From contig NZ_CAKMMP010000005.1 of assembly GCF_927798175.1 (NCBI RefSeq), forward strand, positions 1 through 64,000: DNA of 64,000 nt, written 5' to 3'. Shown in pieces: positions 16,720 to 25,658 of this stretch. Origin of the DNA: Paenibacillus sp. JJ-223 (GTDB lineage: Bacteria; Bacillota; Bacilli; Paenibacillales; Paenibacillaceae). The notes beneath the pieces are model-generated. The model saw only the letters and a list, made by a program, of their open reading frames with translations. It did no database searches and had not been told where the DNA came from. How positions within the stretch are numbered: position 1 is the first letter of the stretch; each line of letters opens with the position of its first letter. The translations under genes and the position numbers were made by a program.

Positions 16720-17268
16720 TTACCTCGCTCCATCTGATGCCCCTCTTTCCTTCTTAATATATTGTTTAAAATATTCCCTAAATACATCATACATGGCCTG
16801 CATTTCAATAATTTCGTTCCGAAACTTATGCTGTATCTCTTCTCTTTGTCTATACTCAAGCTCAACATTGAATTCTTCAGCTTCATATTCATTTAATAAT
16901 TCAAAGAAGTATTCACAAGGCTCTTTCACAGCCTCACAACTGTCTGCATACTGTCCTGACCCCAGCAAAAAGCTGGCCCAGGATATTTCTCTTCTATCGT
17001 ACTTTATGTACAAACAAGCAATGTATTGATCGAATAATGAGTTACGGTAATCATCAACAAAAGGTTCTGAGAGAATGTATTTGTTAACGATTTCAATAGC
17101 ACTGCCTTGATAACGCACCGCAGCTAATTCTATGATCCAGTACGGCGGTTTCGTGTATGCAAGGATAATGTCATCACAAAAAGGCTGAAAGTGTTTGTAC
17201 CAGATCAGTTTACTCTCGAGCATAATGCTTAGCTTACAAGCAAACTCTTTCGTAGGTTCGATTTTCAT
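16720..17268 (-). CDS. Hypothetical protein
   Basis: The product has 182 residues; AAGGAG is 8 bases before the ATG. It is soluble and acidic with a C-terminal charged helix (EEIQHKFRNEIIEMQAMYDV). No catalytic motif or family is recognised. It has its own terminator at 16653. It is not bracketed by the attC-like repeats and so is probably part of the resident chromosome rather than a cassette. It could be an immunity-type protein, but nothing here proves it. Confidence 0.6.
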   Translation of the reverse strand: MKIEPTKEFACKLSIMLESKLIWYKHFQPFCDDIILAYTKPPYWIIELAAVRYQGSAIEIVNKYILSEPFVDDYRNSLFDQYIACLYIKYDRREISWASFLLGSGQYADSCEAVKEPCEYFFELLNEYEAEEFNVELEYRQREEIQHKFRNEIIEMQAMYDVFREYFKQYIKKERGASDGAR

Positions 17269-17466
17269 ACCAATAACTCCTTGTTAAGCAAAATATTCAA
17301 CATGACCTAGAGCGCTTGGAATATCTCCGTTTAACATATCAATGTCTCTCCAGGTGTTCTACTTCAAGAGTAAACGTACGATTCTACTCCACTTTCATTC
17401 TTCTTTTTCTTGTCCTCTGTTTTGGCTATGGGACGTTCTGCCGCTAATTCCCAGCCCCAACGCTCT

Positions 17467-18192
17467 TTAACGCCTGCCAATGAATAGCTTCGTTTGAGTC
17501 CAGTGAAGGTTATAGCCATAGCGGTATAGCTCAAAGTAAGGATACAGGCAGTCTTCCGCCTCCTGCAAACCTTGATAACGGGGCCATTGCAAATAATAGG
17601 CTACCCAATAATCGCAAGCGATAGAATAGTATGCTTCGCTCAAGATTTCGATGTTTTCATCGTAATCGCTGCGTGAGCTGAGAAGTTCTCCAAGTGCTTC
17701 GTAAACGGTATCGCGATCTTCCTCATTCGTGCCTTGAATTGCCCTTTGCTCTAACTTGCCAATTTCCCCTTGCGGCAGCACGACGACTTCCGTCAGACAG
17801 GCCAAATCTTGTAATGCTTCCTTAGCCATGTCCGCTGCTTCGTCATCCTCCGGTACCATGGAGAACAAGCCTTTCAATCCTCGAATTAACTCCTCCCCCA
17901 GACCACGCAGCGTTGCCTCCGAAGCATCCTCACGTCCACCATTGAAATAACCTGGCACATATTCGCCGGTGAAGTCTTCGGGATTCAACATCTCGTAGAT
18001 CGGACGTATTCTGTCCAAGAAACGCTGGCCGTCTGGAATCGGCTCAAACACACGTTCAACACCTGCTCCCGATGGCATAAACCACTGGAAAAATCCGTAA
18101 AGATGGTCTGCTTCAACCTGCTCATCATCTTCCGGCTCAAACTCTTCACCGCCCATCGCTAACAAATAGCGGCCATATTCCTGTTGATCCAT
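17467..18192 (-). CDS. Hypothetical acidic protein
   Basis: The product has 241 residues, strongly acidic (GGEEFEPEDDEQVEADHLYG near the start) with many aromatic residues. The ATG at 18192 has AAGGGGGG upstream. No membrane segment, signal peptide or known catalytic motif is seen. The base composition is higher in GC than the cassette genes. It is a single gene with a 198-bp gap to the gene downstream. Function unknown. Confidence 0.65.
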   Translation of the reverse strand: MDQQEYGRYLLAMGGEEFEPEDDEQVEADHLYGFFQWFMPSGAGVERVFEPIPDGQRFLDRIRPIYEMLNPEDFTGEYVPGYFNGGREDASEATLRGLGEELIRGLKGLFSMVPEDDEAADMAKEALQDLACLTEVVVLPQGEIGKLEQRAIQGTNEEDRDTVYEALGELLSSRSDYDENIEILSEAYYSIACDYWVAYYLQWPRYQGLQEAEDCLYPYFELYRYGYNLHWTQTKLFIGRR

Positions 18193-18337
18193 GAATATCC
18201 CCCCTTCTTCTCGGTCCGATCACCGACCACTCTCTCTATTTTTCCGTAATATCTTCACCCCCTCCATATTCAATGATATCTATATTTTACCTGCATCCAC
18301 ATTTACAAACAAGCGTTCTCATGCATGATTAATTGCC

Positions 18338-18904
18338 CTATTCTTCCCACAGCCTTGTCACTTTCTCTAGCTCCATCTCTTCAAATTCTAATTGGTAGAT
18401 ATCCGGTTTGCTGGTCTGATTCATGAAATCCAATCCGTAACTTGAATCAAAGTAATTCATCATCAACGTCATCACATGTCCGTGTGTGCCGATCGCTATT
18501 TTTTTCCCCTTATTATCTTCTAAAATCTGCTTCAATACACCCACAGCTCTATTCTGGCAAACCTTGTTCGACTCGCCTCCCGGTAATGCATAATCAGGAT
18601 CTTCAAACATCCTTTTCGCAGCAGGCTCAAATTCTTCATCAGCAATCATATCATCTGAAAAATGCCTTTCCCGAAGATCCTCCATAACCTGAATATCTAA
18701 TTCCAACTCTGCTGCCAACCCCTCCAAGGTTAGAATAGCCCTGGCATAAGGACTTGAGATCATAGACTGTATTCCTTCATCCTTTAATATTTCTGTGATT
18801 TGGGCCGCCTTCACCTTACCCTCCAAGGTAAGTCCCCTCGTTCTCTCCGTGCCTTCCGTGTATGGTGACTCCGCATGCCTAACCATGTAAACGATGGTCT
18901 TCAT
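18338..18904 (-). CDS. Histidine phosphatase family protein
   Basis: I chose the ATG at 18904 (MKTIVYMVRHAES) because AAGGAGG lies 5-6 bases upstream; the longer frame has no site. The product has 188 residues. The R-H-A-E box near residue 10 holds the catalytic histidine, and S-S-P-Y-A-R-A and G-T-H-G-H-V-M-T supply the other phosphate-pocket residues of the phosphoglycerate-mutase-like branch. The family removes phosphate from varied small molecules; the substrate here is not evident. Monocistronic by appearance. Confidence 0.85.
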   Translation of the reverse strand: MKTIVYMVRHAESPYTEGTERTRGLTLEGKVKAAQITEILKDEGIQSMISSPYARAILTLEGLAAELELDIQVMEDLRERHFSDDMIADEEFEPAAKRMFEDPDYALPGGESNKVCQNRAVGVLKQILEDNKGKKIAIGTHGHVMTLMMNYFDSSYGLDFMNQTSKPDIYQLEFEEMELEKVTRLWEE

Positions 18905-19091
18905 AGGATCCTCCTTGCATAGCAAAGTGTGAAATCGAATTGCAAACTATCCTTACCTCACTCAACCAAGTGTCTGTGCCAATCAACGCAGCATACCAAA
19001 TTATAAACAGGTTTAGGCTGAGGACATATCTACAACACACACAGCTGGTATACAGCATGAACATATAGAGTAATGTGAGCCAGCCATGAAG

Positions 19092-19385
19092 CTACTTACA
19101 AGTAAAGGTTTGATACCTCTTCTCATTATCCATTCTAATTTTTACTTCACCTTCTGAAACTTCTTCTATTACCTTATCCCAGAACTTCTGTGCTGGTACA
19201 TTCTTTAATAGCTGATAAAGCTCCCATTCTCCACTAGATTTCTTCAAAATGTGTTCTGCAGCCTTTCTCCCAACACCCAATCTCCTATATTTACGAAGAA
19301 CAAAAAAGTGAGCTAAATAATTGTACTTCCTAACATCATCAATTTCCTTAGTCAAAATAAAACCATCGATCTCTCCGTTCACCAC
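19092..19385 (-). pseudogene. GNAT acetyltransferase, 5' end lost
   Basis: The frame encodes 97 residues with L-R-K-Y-R-R-L-G-V-G-R-K-A-A, the acetyl-CoA-binding R-x-x-G-x-G/A box of GNAT enzymes, and a normal C-terminus (VPAQKFWDKVIEEV). The first 55 or so residues of a usual GNAT domain are missing. The break coincides with the palindromic repeat at 19393-19544. On the far side of that repeat, MTKSADLVEEFNEFF could be a leftover start of this or another gene. The gene is probably inactive. Confidence 0.7.
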
Positions 19386-19392
19386 TTCGAGT

Positions 19393-19544
19393 GCAGTACC
19401 ATCTTCCGATCGCTGTTATCCCCAGTTTGATCCCTTATTTCAAGGGGAAAATCCGGTGATCAGTCTATGCTTCCGATGCTTTCTTTCAGAAAGCTTTTAT
19501 GCGAACGCTTTGCTTCTCCAGATTGGTTCTGCCTTTCCGTTGCC
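19393..19544 (+). repeat. Palindromic repeat family 2, copy 1
   Basis: Outer arms GTACCATCTT and AGATTGGTTC, then TTATCCCC/GGTGAT inner pairing and a central CCCTTatttcAAGGGG loop. This copy has an extra hairpin GCTTTCTTTCAGAAAGC. It abuts the broken acetyltransferase gene. Confidence 0.7.
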
Positions 19545-19706
19545 ATAAAAAATTCATTGAATTCTTCGACTAAATCAGCGCTCTTTGTCATACGACCGAC
19601 ACCTATCCTATTTTAGTAAAATCAGACTATTACCCTGCTCTATTTGTCTACACCATTCCTAAAAACCGCAATACACTATATCAACCTTAGAAAAGGAGTG
19701 ATTTAG

Positions 19707-20081
19707 TTGGCAAATAGTGATGTACGTCTTTCACTTTGGTCTCGTAACAATTTTTCTGGTCGTCGGATCCTCTTCAGACGTGGAGGGGTTGCGGTTCGTG
19801 ATCTCGGAGCGTTTCGGTTTGACAATGCGCTTTCAAGCTTTCGACTCAGAAATGTTGTGCAAAGCACTCAAGTAACACTTGTACTGTTTTCGGGAATTAA
19901 CTTTCAGGGGTCATTCCGGGTGTTCCGTGGCAGTCAAAATGTGGCTAACTTGGGTAATTTCAATTTCAACAACGTCACATCTTCGTTAATCTTGGTAGGC
20001 CGCAATCTTACTAACACGGAAATATCTCAAATTCAAAGCACTGGAAGAGCACCTCGAGACATTCTTATTATAAGACAATAA
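19707..20081 (+). CDS. Beta/gamma-crystallin-type protein
   Basis: The start is a TTG at 19707 with AAAGGAG 9 bases upstream. The 124-residue product has two related Greek-key units: VRLSLWSRNNFSGRRILFRR...NALSSFRLRN and VTLVLFSGINFQGSFRVFRG...NVTSSLILVG (each quoted in part). The pattern aromatic-x-x-x-x-F-x-G and a final SS is that of beta/gamma-crystallin motifs, which often bind calcium. No signal peptide is seen. It is one of few plus-strand genes in the first 39 kb and has its own terminator. Confidence 0.75.
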   Translation: MANSDVRLSLWSRNNFSGRRILFRRGGVAVRDLGAFRFDNALSSFRLRNVVQSTQVTLVLFSGINFQGSFRVFRGSQNVANLGNFNFNNVTSSLILVGRNLTNTEISQIQSTGRAPRDILIIRQ

Positions 20082-20190
20082 CACTAAATAATATGGCCTT
20101 TTGGGATAGGAAAACGACAGTCTACTATACCAGCGGCAATCTAGGGCTTATTTATCGTCCAAGGCTTACGATTTTATTGAACGCAACAAA

Positions 20191-20229
20191 GGCTCAGGGT
20201 TGCTTATTCTACGCCCTGAGTCTTTTTTC
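20191..20229 (+). terminator. Rho-independent terminator
   Basis: GGCTCAGGG and CCCTGAGTC form a stem (one G-T pair) followed by TTTTTT. It lies 110 bases after the stop of the crystallin-type gene. Confidence 0.85.
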
Positions 20230-20242
20230 AAATTGAATTTGG

Positions 20243-20380
20243 TTATTTTTTACCATCTTTCTCTAACTGCTGAGTAAAGGTAGTTTTACCAGAGCCCGCT
20301 ACGCCACACATCATTACCACCAATGAAACAGTTGGATCTTTCTAAAGAATCATATCTTTTTTTTCAGAATTCTCATACAT
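20243..20380 (-). pseudogene. P-loop kinase gene fragment with stop codon
   Basis: An ATG at 20380 with AAAGGAG upstream starts MYENSEKKDMIL, then a TAG; the frame continues KDPTVSLVVMMCGVAGSGKT and TFTQQLEKDGKK before a TAA at 20243. This is the start of an AAA/zeta-type kinase with a Walker A loop. The remainder of the gene is missing and an internal stop is present. It begins 60 bases from repeat L as a normal cassette gene would, so it is the remains of a cassette. Confidence 0.7.
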
Positions 20381-20440
20381 CAGTATTCTCCTTTCATCTT
20401 TGGTTTAGCTATGTTTATATTTTTGTTTTGCGCTGATTTC

Positions 20441-20559
20441 CTATAACGTTTCTGTATTCATGAACCCGAAGAGTTGTCTGCTGAAATGCCCCCTCGAAAT
20501 CCACCCCGCAGACCCAGGCTCCATAGGAGCCGCTGCTTGAATATTATGTTATGAGATGT
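20441..20559 (-). repeat. attC-like site L (GTCTGC-type centre)
   Basis: CTATAACG...GTATTCATG pairs with GCTTGAATATTATGTTATGA. The centre has GTCTGC...GCAGAC and GGCTC-cata-GGAGCC, the same design as site E. Confidence 0.75.
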
Positions 20560-20576
20560 CATTGGCTTCTTCGATT

Positions 20577-20906
20577 TTATCCCCAGAACAGTCCGTTATG
20601 CCCTTCATCCACGATCTTTAACTGTTTTTCAAAATCTTCATTCGGTTCTATGTCATCTATGAAATGCCATTTCCCCTTGCTGTCTTGCCAATATATTTCC
20701 CATTCGTTTTCATCTAATCTGAACTGAGCTACAGGCATCTGCACCCATTGATCAATTTTGTATCCTTGTCTTTCTTCAATTAATGTCACTTGATTTCCTC
20801 TGATCTTATAACTGATTTTAATCTGGTTTTTCACATGTTCTGGTGCTGCATTTTGTGTATATTTGTCCATGATTTTCATAATCCGCTTCTTTGTAAAGTC
20901 ATCCAT
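20577..20906 (-). CDS. DUF3024 family protein
   Basis: I prefer the ATG at 20906 (MDDFTKKRIMKIMDKY), which is the usual start of DUF3024 proteins; AGGAG lies about 11 bases upstream. An earlier ATG runs into repeat M. The product has 109 residues: an N-terminal helix, a central strand region (VKNQIKISYKIRGNQVTLIEE) and W-Q-D-S-K-G-K-W-H near the C-terminus. DUF3024 proteins are small, widespread and of unknown function. Single-gene cassette between repeats L and M. Confidence 0.75.
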   Translation of the reverse strand: MDDFTKKRIMKIMDKYTQNAAPEHVKNQIKISYKIRGNQVTLIEERQGYKIDQWVQMPVAQFRLDENEWEIYWQDSKGKWHFIDDIEPNEDFEKQLKIVDEGHNGLFWG

Positions 20907-20960
20907 GGATTTTGTTTCTCCTGCCCTGATTCGTTTTGCCATGATTATATCACGATGATG

Positions 20961-21058
20961 TCGCATAATGTTCCTGTATTCACGACCCGACGCATGTCGG
21001 GTATCAGGCGACTGCCGGATAAGGGCGGATGCCCGCAGCGTGAATATTATGTTAAGCG
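20961..21058 (-). repeat. attC-like site M (cloverleaf type)
   Basis: CGCATAATG...GTATTCACG pairs with GCGTGAATATTATGTTAAGC. The outer left box has one change (TAATG for TAACG). Hairpins are ACCCGAC-gcat-GTCGGGT, CAGGC-gact-GCCGG and GGGC-ggat-GCCC. Confidence 0.8.
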
Positions 21059-21092
21059 TTGCTTCTGTGTTTCTAAGTTCACTTCATCATTC

Positions 21093-21449
21093 CTACAACG
21101 TTTTAATCTTTAATTCTTTTTTCATGGCATACCAATTTAAAATTTCTTTATGTGTTCGATCAATCTTTGCGTGATATCTTTCTTTATATTCTTCTTTAAT
21201 ATCATTCGGATCATATCCGTACCATCTCTCACAATTAATCAAAAGATCACGAACTTCATCGAGCGACTCTTTAAAAAGAAGTTCTAATAGGGCTGTAGTT
21301 AAATCGTCATGCTCATTATCTGGAGCGCCATTTTCTACTAAACTTACAGGATCAAATCGGTTAACGATTTCTCTCAGTTCCAAAAACATCTTTGAATCTT
21401 TGGAGATTTTTATTTCATTATTCTCGTTAGCCTTGTCCTCGAATTTCAT
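21093..21449 (-). CDS. Hypothetical cassette protein, DUF1871-like
   Basis: The product has 118 residues with GAGAAGGA directly before the ATG. A segment IVNRFDPVSLVENGAPDNEH resembles the 'WDP...P.DEY' signature of the DUF1871 family of small helical proteins, but the match is loose. There is no membrane segment. The gene is a single-gene cassette between repeats M and N, second in array 2. Function unknown. Confidence 0.6.
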   Translation of the reverse strand: MKFEDKANENNEIKISKDSKMFLELREIVNRFDPVSLVENGAPDNEHDDLTTALLELLFKESLDEVRDLLINCERWYGYDPNDIKEEYKERYHAKIDRTHKEILNWYAMKKELKIKTL

Positions 21450-21607
21450 TCCTTCTCTCCTTACTCAATGTTTACATTATACTCATATGCTACGTCTGAT
21501 TTACTCTCGCCGCGCGTGCTCCGTTTCCGAATCTGCTTCGTCGGTTTAATCAGACTTCAACCATTCTCTGCTCTTAACTTGATCCTAATCAGCCCTTCAG
21601 AAGTTAC

Positions 21608-21706
21608 GCTTAACGTTCCTGTATTCACGACTCAGCGTATGCTGAGTGTCCGGCGTATGCCGGACCCAGGACGAATGTCCGCAGCGTGAATATTATGTTA
21701 TATGTT
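21608..21706 (-). repeat. attC-like site N (cloverleaf type)
   Basis: GCTTAACG...GTATTCACG pairs with GCGTGAATATTATGTTATAT. Hairpins are ACTCAGC-gtat-GCTGAGT, TCCGGC-gtat-GCCGGA and GGAC-gaat-GTCC, all perfect. It is the best example of the cloverleaf. Confidence 0.85.
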
Positions 21707-21750
21707 GTCCCTGTCTTCTCTGAATCCGCTAATGATCCTATTCTTCTTAC

Positions 21751-22359
21751 TTACATATATTTACTCAAATTCATTATTCCCACATTTACTGATGTTTCGA
21801 TATATCCTTTGATCTGTATAAAACTAAAGACATTCAGTGCTCCATCTGCGTCTTGTTCTTCATATTCCATATCACCTAATACATAAGGAACGAATTCGAG
21901 TGCATCACGATATTTTACTTCATCCAAATCCATAACTTCACTAGCTTTATTCAGGATTGCATTTCTCATTTCATCCGTACATCCATAATGCTCTAACAGC
22001 TTTCCATTCAGTAATTTAAAATCATTATGGTAAAGTGGATAAACTCCCGGATCTTCCTCCATTCGATTTCTCAGCCAAGGCATATAAAATCCCTTCATCC
22101 ACTGTTCATCTGCAATTAAATGGGCAAAATAACCAAGCACATACTTGTTATTTGAATATGAGTTGTACTTGTCTAAAAATTCTTGATAGTCTATGTGTCT
22201 TGTAAAGTTCTGATGTTCGCCTCTGTAGAAGTGAGACTCGTCTTTTGTAGCAACAGCATCTGGAGCAACGCTACCTAGTAAAAACGAAGTTCTATCTTCA
22301 ATATTCAATCTTTCGGCAATTTTATGACCGATAATCAAATGCATGATTCTGGATCCCAT
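21751..22359 (-). CDS. Zinc-dependent phospholipase C-like hydrolase
   Basis: I prefer the ATG of MGSRIMHLIIGHKIAERL (22359), with GGAGTG upstream. The 202-residue product has the order I-M-H (N-terminal histidine), F-L-L-G-S-V-A-P-D-A, S-H-F and F-A-H-L-I-A-D, matching the zinc-binding pattern of the zinc-dependent phospholipase C/S1-P1 related family. The substrate is unknown and no signal peptide is present, so it would act inside the cell. It is the first gene after attI-like site 2 in array 2. Confidence 0.75.
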   Translation of the reverse strand: MGSRIMHLIIGHKIAERLNIEDRTSFLLGSVAPDAVATKDESHFYRGEHQNFTRHIDYQEFLDKYNSYSNNKYVLGYFAHLIADEQWMKGFYMPWLRNRMEEDPGVYPLYHNDFKLLNGKLLEHYGCTDEMRNAILNKASEVMDLDEVKYRDALEFVPYVLGDMEYEEQDADGALNVFSFIQIKGYIETSVNVGIMNLSKYM

Positions 22360-22409
22360 AATATAAATCACTCCATGGTAATTTGATCTTTATGCTCTTA
22401 CAGGGATTA

Positions 22410-22484
22410 CATATAACATCTAATTTATGTACTTCTTAAATACCACACATCCTGTACGTTATCCGAACTACGTATATGATAACC
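22410..22484 (-). other. attI-like site 2
   Basis: It is nearly the same as 10962-11038 and lies 58 bases from the recombinase stop. On the minus strand the sequence ends TAGATGTTATATG just before the first array gene, giving the G-TTAT core shared with the repeats. The palindromic arms of the attC-like sites are absent. Confidence 0.55.
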
Positions 22485-22541
22485 CAAAATGTTACATTTG
22501 CGTAGAAAAGTTTGGAGAATAAGGGAGGCTTCGAGTAGCCC

Positions 22542-22985
22542 TCAATCCCCCAAATCCATCCGATCCAGCGGGCTTTGAATACGCTGGATATTCTTCGTAC
22601 TAACATGCGTATATCGCTGAGTTGTACGTGCGCTCGTATGACCAAGTAGCTCCTGAATGTAGCGCAGGTCTGTCCCGTTTTCCAACAAATGAGTGGCAAA
22701 GGAATGCCTCAGTGCATGAATACTTACCTTTTTCTCAATACCTGCACGTCGTCTTGCTTCTTCAAAAACCTTCTGCACGCTCCGCTCGGTAAGATGTCGA
22801 TCAGAAGATTGCCCCGGAAACAGCCAACGATTAGGTCTATATTCAGCTATGTATTTCTGCACGATATCCCAGGCAAGATTTGAAAGAAGCGTCCTCCGAT
22901 CCTTGTGCCCCTTCCCCTGTCTCACGATGATTGTTTTCCTTTCAATATCCAGATCACTGCAACGCAGACGCAACCTTATTTGCAT
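22542..22985 (-). pseudogene. Tyrosine recombinase, N-terminal half missing
   Basis: The frame encodes 147 residues. It keeps the later catalytic motifs of the family: the K box (RQGKGHKDR), H-A-L-R-H-S-F-A-T-H-L, L-L-G-H-T-S and the nucleophile in T-Q-R-Y-T-H-V. It ends I-Q-R-I-Q-S-P-L-D-R, like the R-S-P-L-D end of integron integrases. The N-terminal core-binding domain and the first catalytic arginine are missing; the frame begins at a point equal to about residue 150 of an intact enzyme. The segment Y-R-P-N-R-W-L-F-P-G runs directly on, so the extra IntI-specific stretch is absent. XerC/D-like alternatives remain possible. Confidence 0.8.
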
Positions 22986-23011
22986 AGTTATGTTTTCTCC
23001 GAAATTCTGAA

Positions 23012-23062
23012 AAACAAAAAAGGAAGGCCCTTTATCATCCCATAGGGAATCAGACGACCTTC
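23012..23062 (-). terminator. Rho-independent terminator
   Basis: On the minus strand GGAAGG and CCTTCC close a stem with an inner CCCTATGGG, followed by TTTTTTGTTTTT. It ends the gene at 23146. A decayed copy lies beside the other recombinase remnant near 11160-11200. Confidence 0.75.
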
Positions 23063-23145
23063 CGATGCTTTCGAAACATTTATGATGTTGTAAAAGTAGA
23101 GGATAAGCATAGCAAGTTCAATGACAAACCTCTACTCCATAGCAT

Positions 23146-23472
23146 CTACTCAAGCCTGCACCACTGATCAATTTGTCTTGATGAATAACAGTAGACGATT
23201 AAACCAGCAGATATTTCGTCAGGGGATATCTCTTTCCCCAAACATATACCGATATTCTTCTTGTCGGCTATAGAATGATTAATTTGAGTAGAATCACCTT
23301 CAAATATTTGCTCTTCCCCATCCGTTTTTTTAATGATTATCTGTGCACCGATTATCTCTTTGATTGTTGAAGGAAGTAGTCCATCTAACTCTGCATTGGC
23401 ACCCATAACGACGGCTCCGAATTCAGGTATTTCAAAGACTAAACCAACGTCAAACAACATTTTAGCTTCCAT
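23146..23472 (-). CDS. Small hypothetical protein
   Basis: The product has 108 residues, mostly beta, with no signal peptide. The opening MEAKMLFDVGLVFEIPEFGA and a later QINHSIADKKNIGICLGKEI read like the beta-barrel fold seen in elongation-factor domain 2, but I would not assign a function. AAGGTGG lies upstream of the ATG. It is followed by a good terminator, so it is probably expressed alone. Confidence 0.6.
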   Translation of the reverse strand: MEAKMLFDVGLVFEIPEFGAVVMGANAELDGLLPSTIKEIIGAQIIIKKTDGEEQIFEGDSTQINHSIADKKNIGICLGKEISPDEISAGLIVYCYSSRQIDQWCRLE

Positions 23473-23604
23473 TCTTTGACCACCTTATCCTTGATCTATG
23501 AATAACTTACCTTTGACATCCTGCATCCTGAGATCGGCATTACGAAGTCTAACCATGGCATCTCTCCATATGCTTAAGTCATCCATTTATCAATTCCTAC
23601 TTTT

Positions 23605-25404
23605 CTAAACATACAAATTCCATCCGACAATAAAAACAGCCAATATAAAAGCGGAGATGCCAGACATGATGTACATCACCTTTTGCTTTTTGCCGTAACT
23701 GTTCTTCCGCAGTTTGTAAATAAGCAAGCCAAGATACGCCACGGCCAGAACTACATAGAGTAGGTTAAACCCTAAATGAATGCGTAACGAAGAATAAGCG
23801 GGATAACTTGGAAGTCTGGTAAGGATGATAAAAAGATTCAGAAGCAGCAACACACCTGCGAAATGAATGGCAAAATAATATGTATCAAAATGAGTTGGAG
23901 GATTTCCTCGTTTTTTAAATTTGTAAAGAAGCATTCGGATTAAATAGCCGATCAAAGCACCTAAGCTGAAAATGATAGCTAGCGCAACAGGAATAAATGA
24001 TATTTTAATCAAGTTTACCGTTAAACTCGATACAGGCAAGTAATCCAGGTAAGGAGTGTAGGAAATTTTCTCAACAACGCCATTATGCTCGACCACATTA
24101 TAAAGACTACTTAACTCCGCTTTTGAAAATTTGGTTATATCCAGCTGCCTAAATAAATCGGTAAATCTAGAGGCAGGCCGTCGTGCGGATTGAAAATATC
24201 CTCCTTCCTCAGAAGTAACCGAATTAACGTATGTGCTGTTACCGAAGATTTTGCTAATAAGCCCATAATAATAAATTTCCTCAAACGCAATGTTCGTCAT
24301 GACCACCATTCCAAATTTGGATTTGGGATCAAAGACAACTTTACTTGAAAATCCCTTTAAATTCCCCTCGTGTAACAGTGTAGGTACCCTGTATTCCATC
24401 TCAACGAACCCATGCGCAAATCGCGGAATCGAAGTCCCGTCATAATATAGACTTGTTGACAACATTTCATCTAACGTATCCCTCTTTGCAAATAATACAT
24501 GGCTATCATCAACAGGCATCAGCGCTGCAAGGAATTTCCCTAAATCTTCTGCTGTCCCCATGGCTGCCCCAGTAGGATAAAAGGTTACATATACTCTGTT
24601 CTCAGGGATCCGTTTCAACTCTTTCGTATACCCTTCAATCTCATTCCTTCTTTGCACGAGGTCTGGACGATCTTGCCCCGTTGGATGAATCGTAGTGTCG
24701 TTCATATGAAGCGGTTCAAAAATATGTTGATTGACATATTCATAAAAAGGTTGGCCACTTACCAATTCCACGATGTAACCGGCTAGTCCAACGCCATAGT
24801 TTGAATAACCAACGACGCTATTCGGTTTGTAGATCTGTTTCGGCTCATTTTTACGCAACGTCTCTCCTAAATCATACGTTTCATTCTCGGCGTAATAATA
24901 CACTTCGGTCGCTGTTTGATCTTCCCAACCCGCATTGTGATGCATCAGGTTCATTAGGGTAATCGGTTCATCGTATTTGAGCTTTTTGAAAAATCCCTCT
25001 GGCAGATATTCTCTGATATCCGTCTCCAAATCAAGCTTTCCTTGTTCGACAAGCTGCATCACACTTGTATAGACCAACAGTTTAGAGATCGAAGCCCATT
25101 CAAAAACAGTGGACGTGTCTGCCTTTCGCTGATTCTCAATATCCGCAAAGCCATACGCCTTATTCACAATGGTTTCACCATCTTTGATCGCCACAACGGA
25201 AACGGCAGCCGTATACTTCTCATACGAGGCAACATAAGCATCAATCGTTTCCTCTAACTCGGATAAAGGAATCCTGGATGGTGTAGTCTCAACCTGTTCT
25301 TCTTCGGCGTAGGCAGGTACCGCTATTGCCATAATGATAAATATGAATGACAGTACACTAGCGATGACTTTGTTTACAGTGTGATACCTTCGACTGATTT
25401 GCAT
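23605..25404 (-). CDS. Membrane-anchored beta-lactamase-like serine hydrolase
   Basis: The ATG at 25404 (MQISRR) has AAGGAG 6 bases upstream. The 599-residue product has a signal peptide (about residues 1-33, ending AYA). A class C beta-lactamase/esterase domain follows: S-I-S-K near residues 105-108 (catalytic serine and lysine), G-Y-S-N-Y-G (catalytic tyrosine) and a late H-E-G-N-L-K-G box. Four membrane helices close the protein (about residues 455-595). This is the layout of the PbpE/FmtA-like family, proposed to edit or esterify wall polymers. No partner gene is adjacent. Confidence 0.85.
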   Translation of the reverse strand: MQISRRYHTVNKVIASVLSFIFIIMAIAVPAYAEEEQVETTPSRIPLSELEETIDAYVASYEKYTAAVSVVAIKDGETIVNKAYGFADIENQRKADTSTVFEWASISKLLVYTSVMQLVEQGKLDLETDIREYLPEGFFKKLKYDEPITLMNLMHHNAGWEDQTATEVYYYAENETYDLGETLRKNEPKQIYKPNSVVGYSNYGVGLAGYIVELVSGQPFYEYVNQHIFEPLHMNDTTIHPTGQDRPDLVQRRNEIEGYTKELKRIPENRVYVTFYPTGAAMGTAEDLGKFLAALMPVDDSHVLFAKRDTLDEMLSTSLYYDGTSIPRFAHGFVEMEYRVPTLLHEGNLKGFSSKVVFDPKSKFGMVVMTNIAFEEIYYYGLISKIFGNSTYVNSVTSEEGGYFQSARRPASRFTDLFRQLDITKFSKAELSSLYNVVEHNGVVEKISYTPYLDYLPVSSLTVNLIKISFIPVALAIIFSLGALIGYLIRMLLYKFKKRGNPPTHFDTYYFAIHFAGVLLLLNLFIILTRLPSYPAYSSLRIHLGFNLLYVVLAVAYLGLLIYKLRKNSYGKKQKVMYIMSGISAFILAVFIVGWNLYV

Positions 25405-25658
25405 GAGCCACTCCTTTTTATTCAAAATAACGCTACATTTAACCCATTTCATGTTCTTCAGGCTTAATGATCCTCCAATCGGTCCAGATATGACTGCGAT
25501 CTCGTATACGCTTTCATATGAGTTTATATGTATTTCATACATGCTTTCTCTGTACGTGCTCCACTTCCCCGATAGATCTGTTAACTCTTGTCACTCCGTC
25601 ACGAAAAAATATTGTTATATAAACCGCACTAATCATTTTCACTAGGGCACTGCGAGTG

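Noticed and set aside
22542..22985. Prophage or ICE integrase
   Set aside because: No phage structural, replication or conjugation genes are near, and the recombinase is truncated; the neighbours are gene cassettes.
22542..22985. Canonical IntI integrase
   Set aside because: The C-terminal end is similar, but the extra IntI segment between the K box and the H-x-x-R box is absent and the first half is missing, so the name is not justified.
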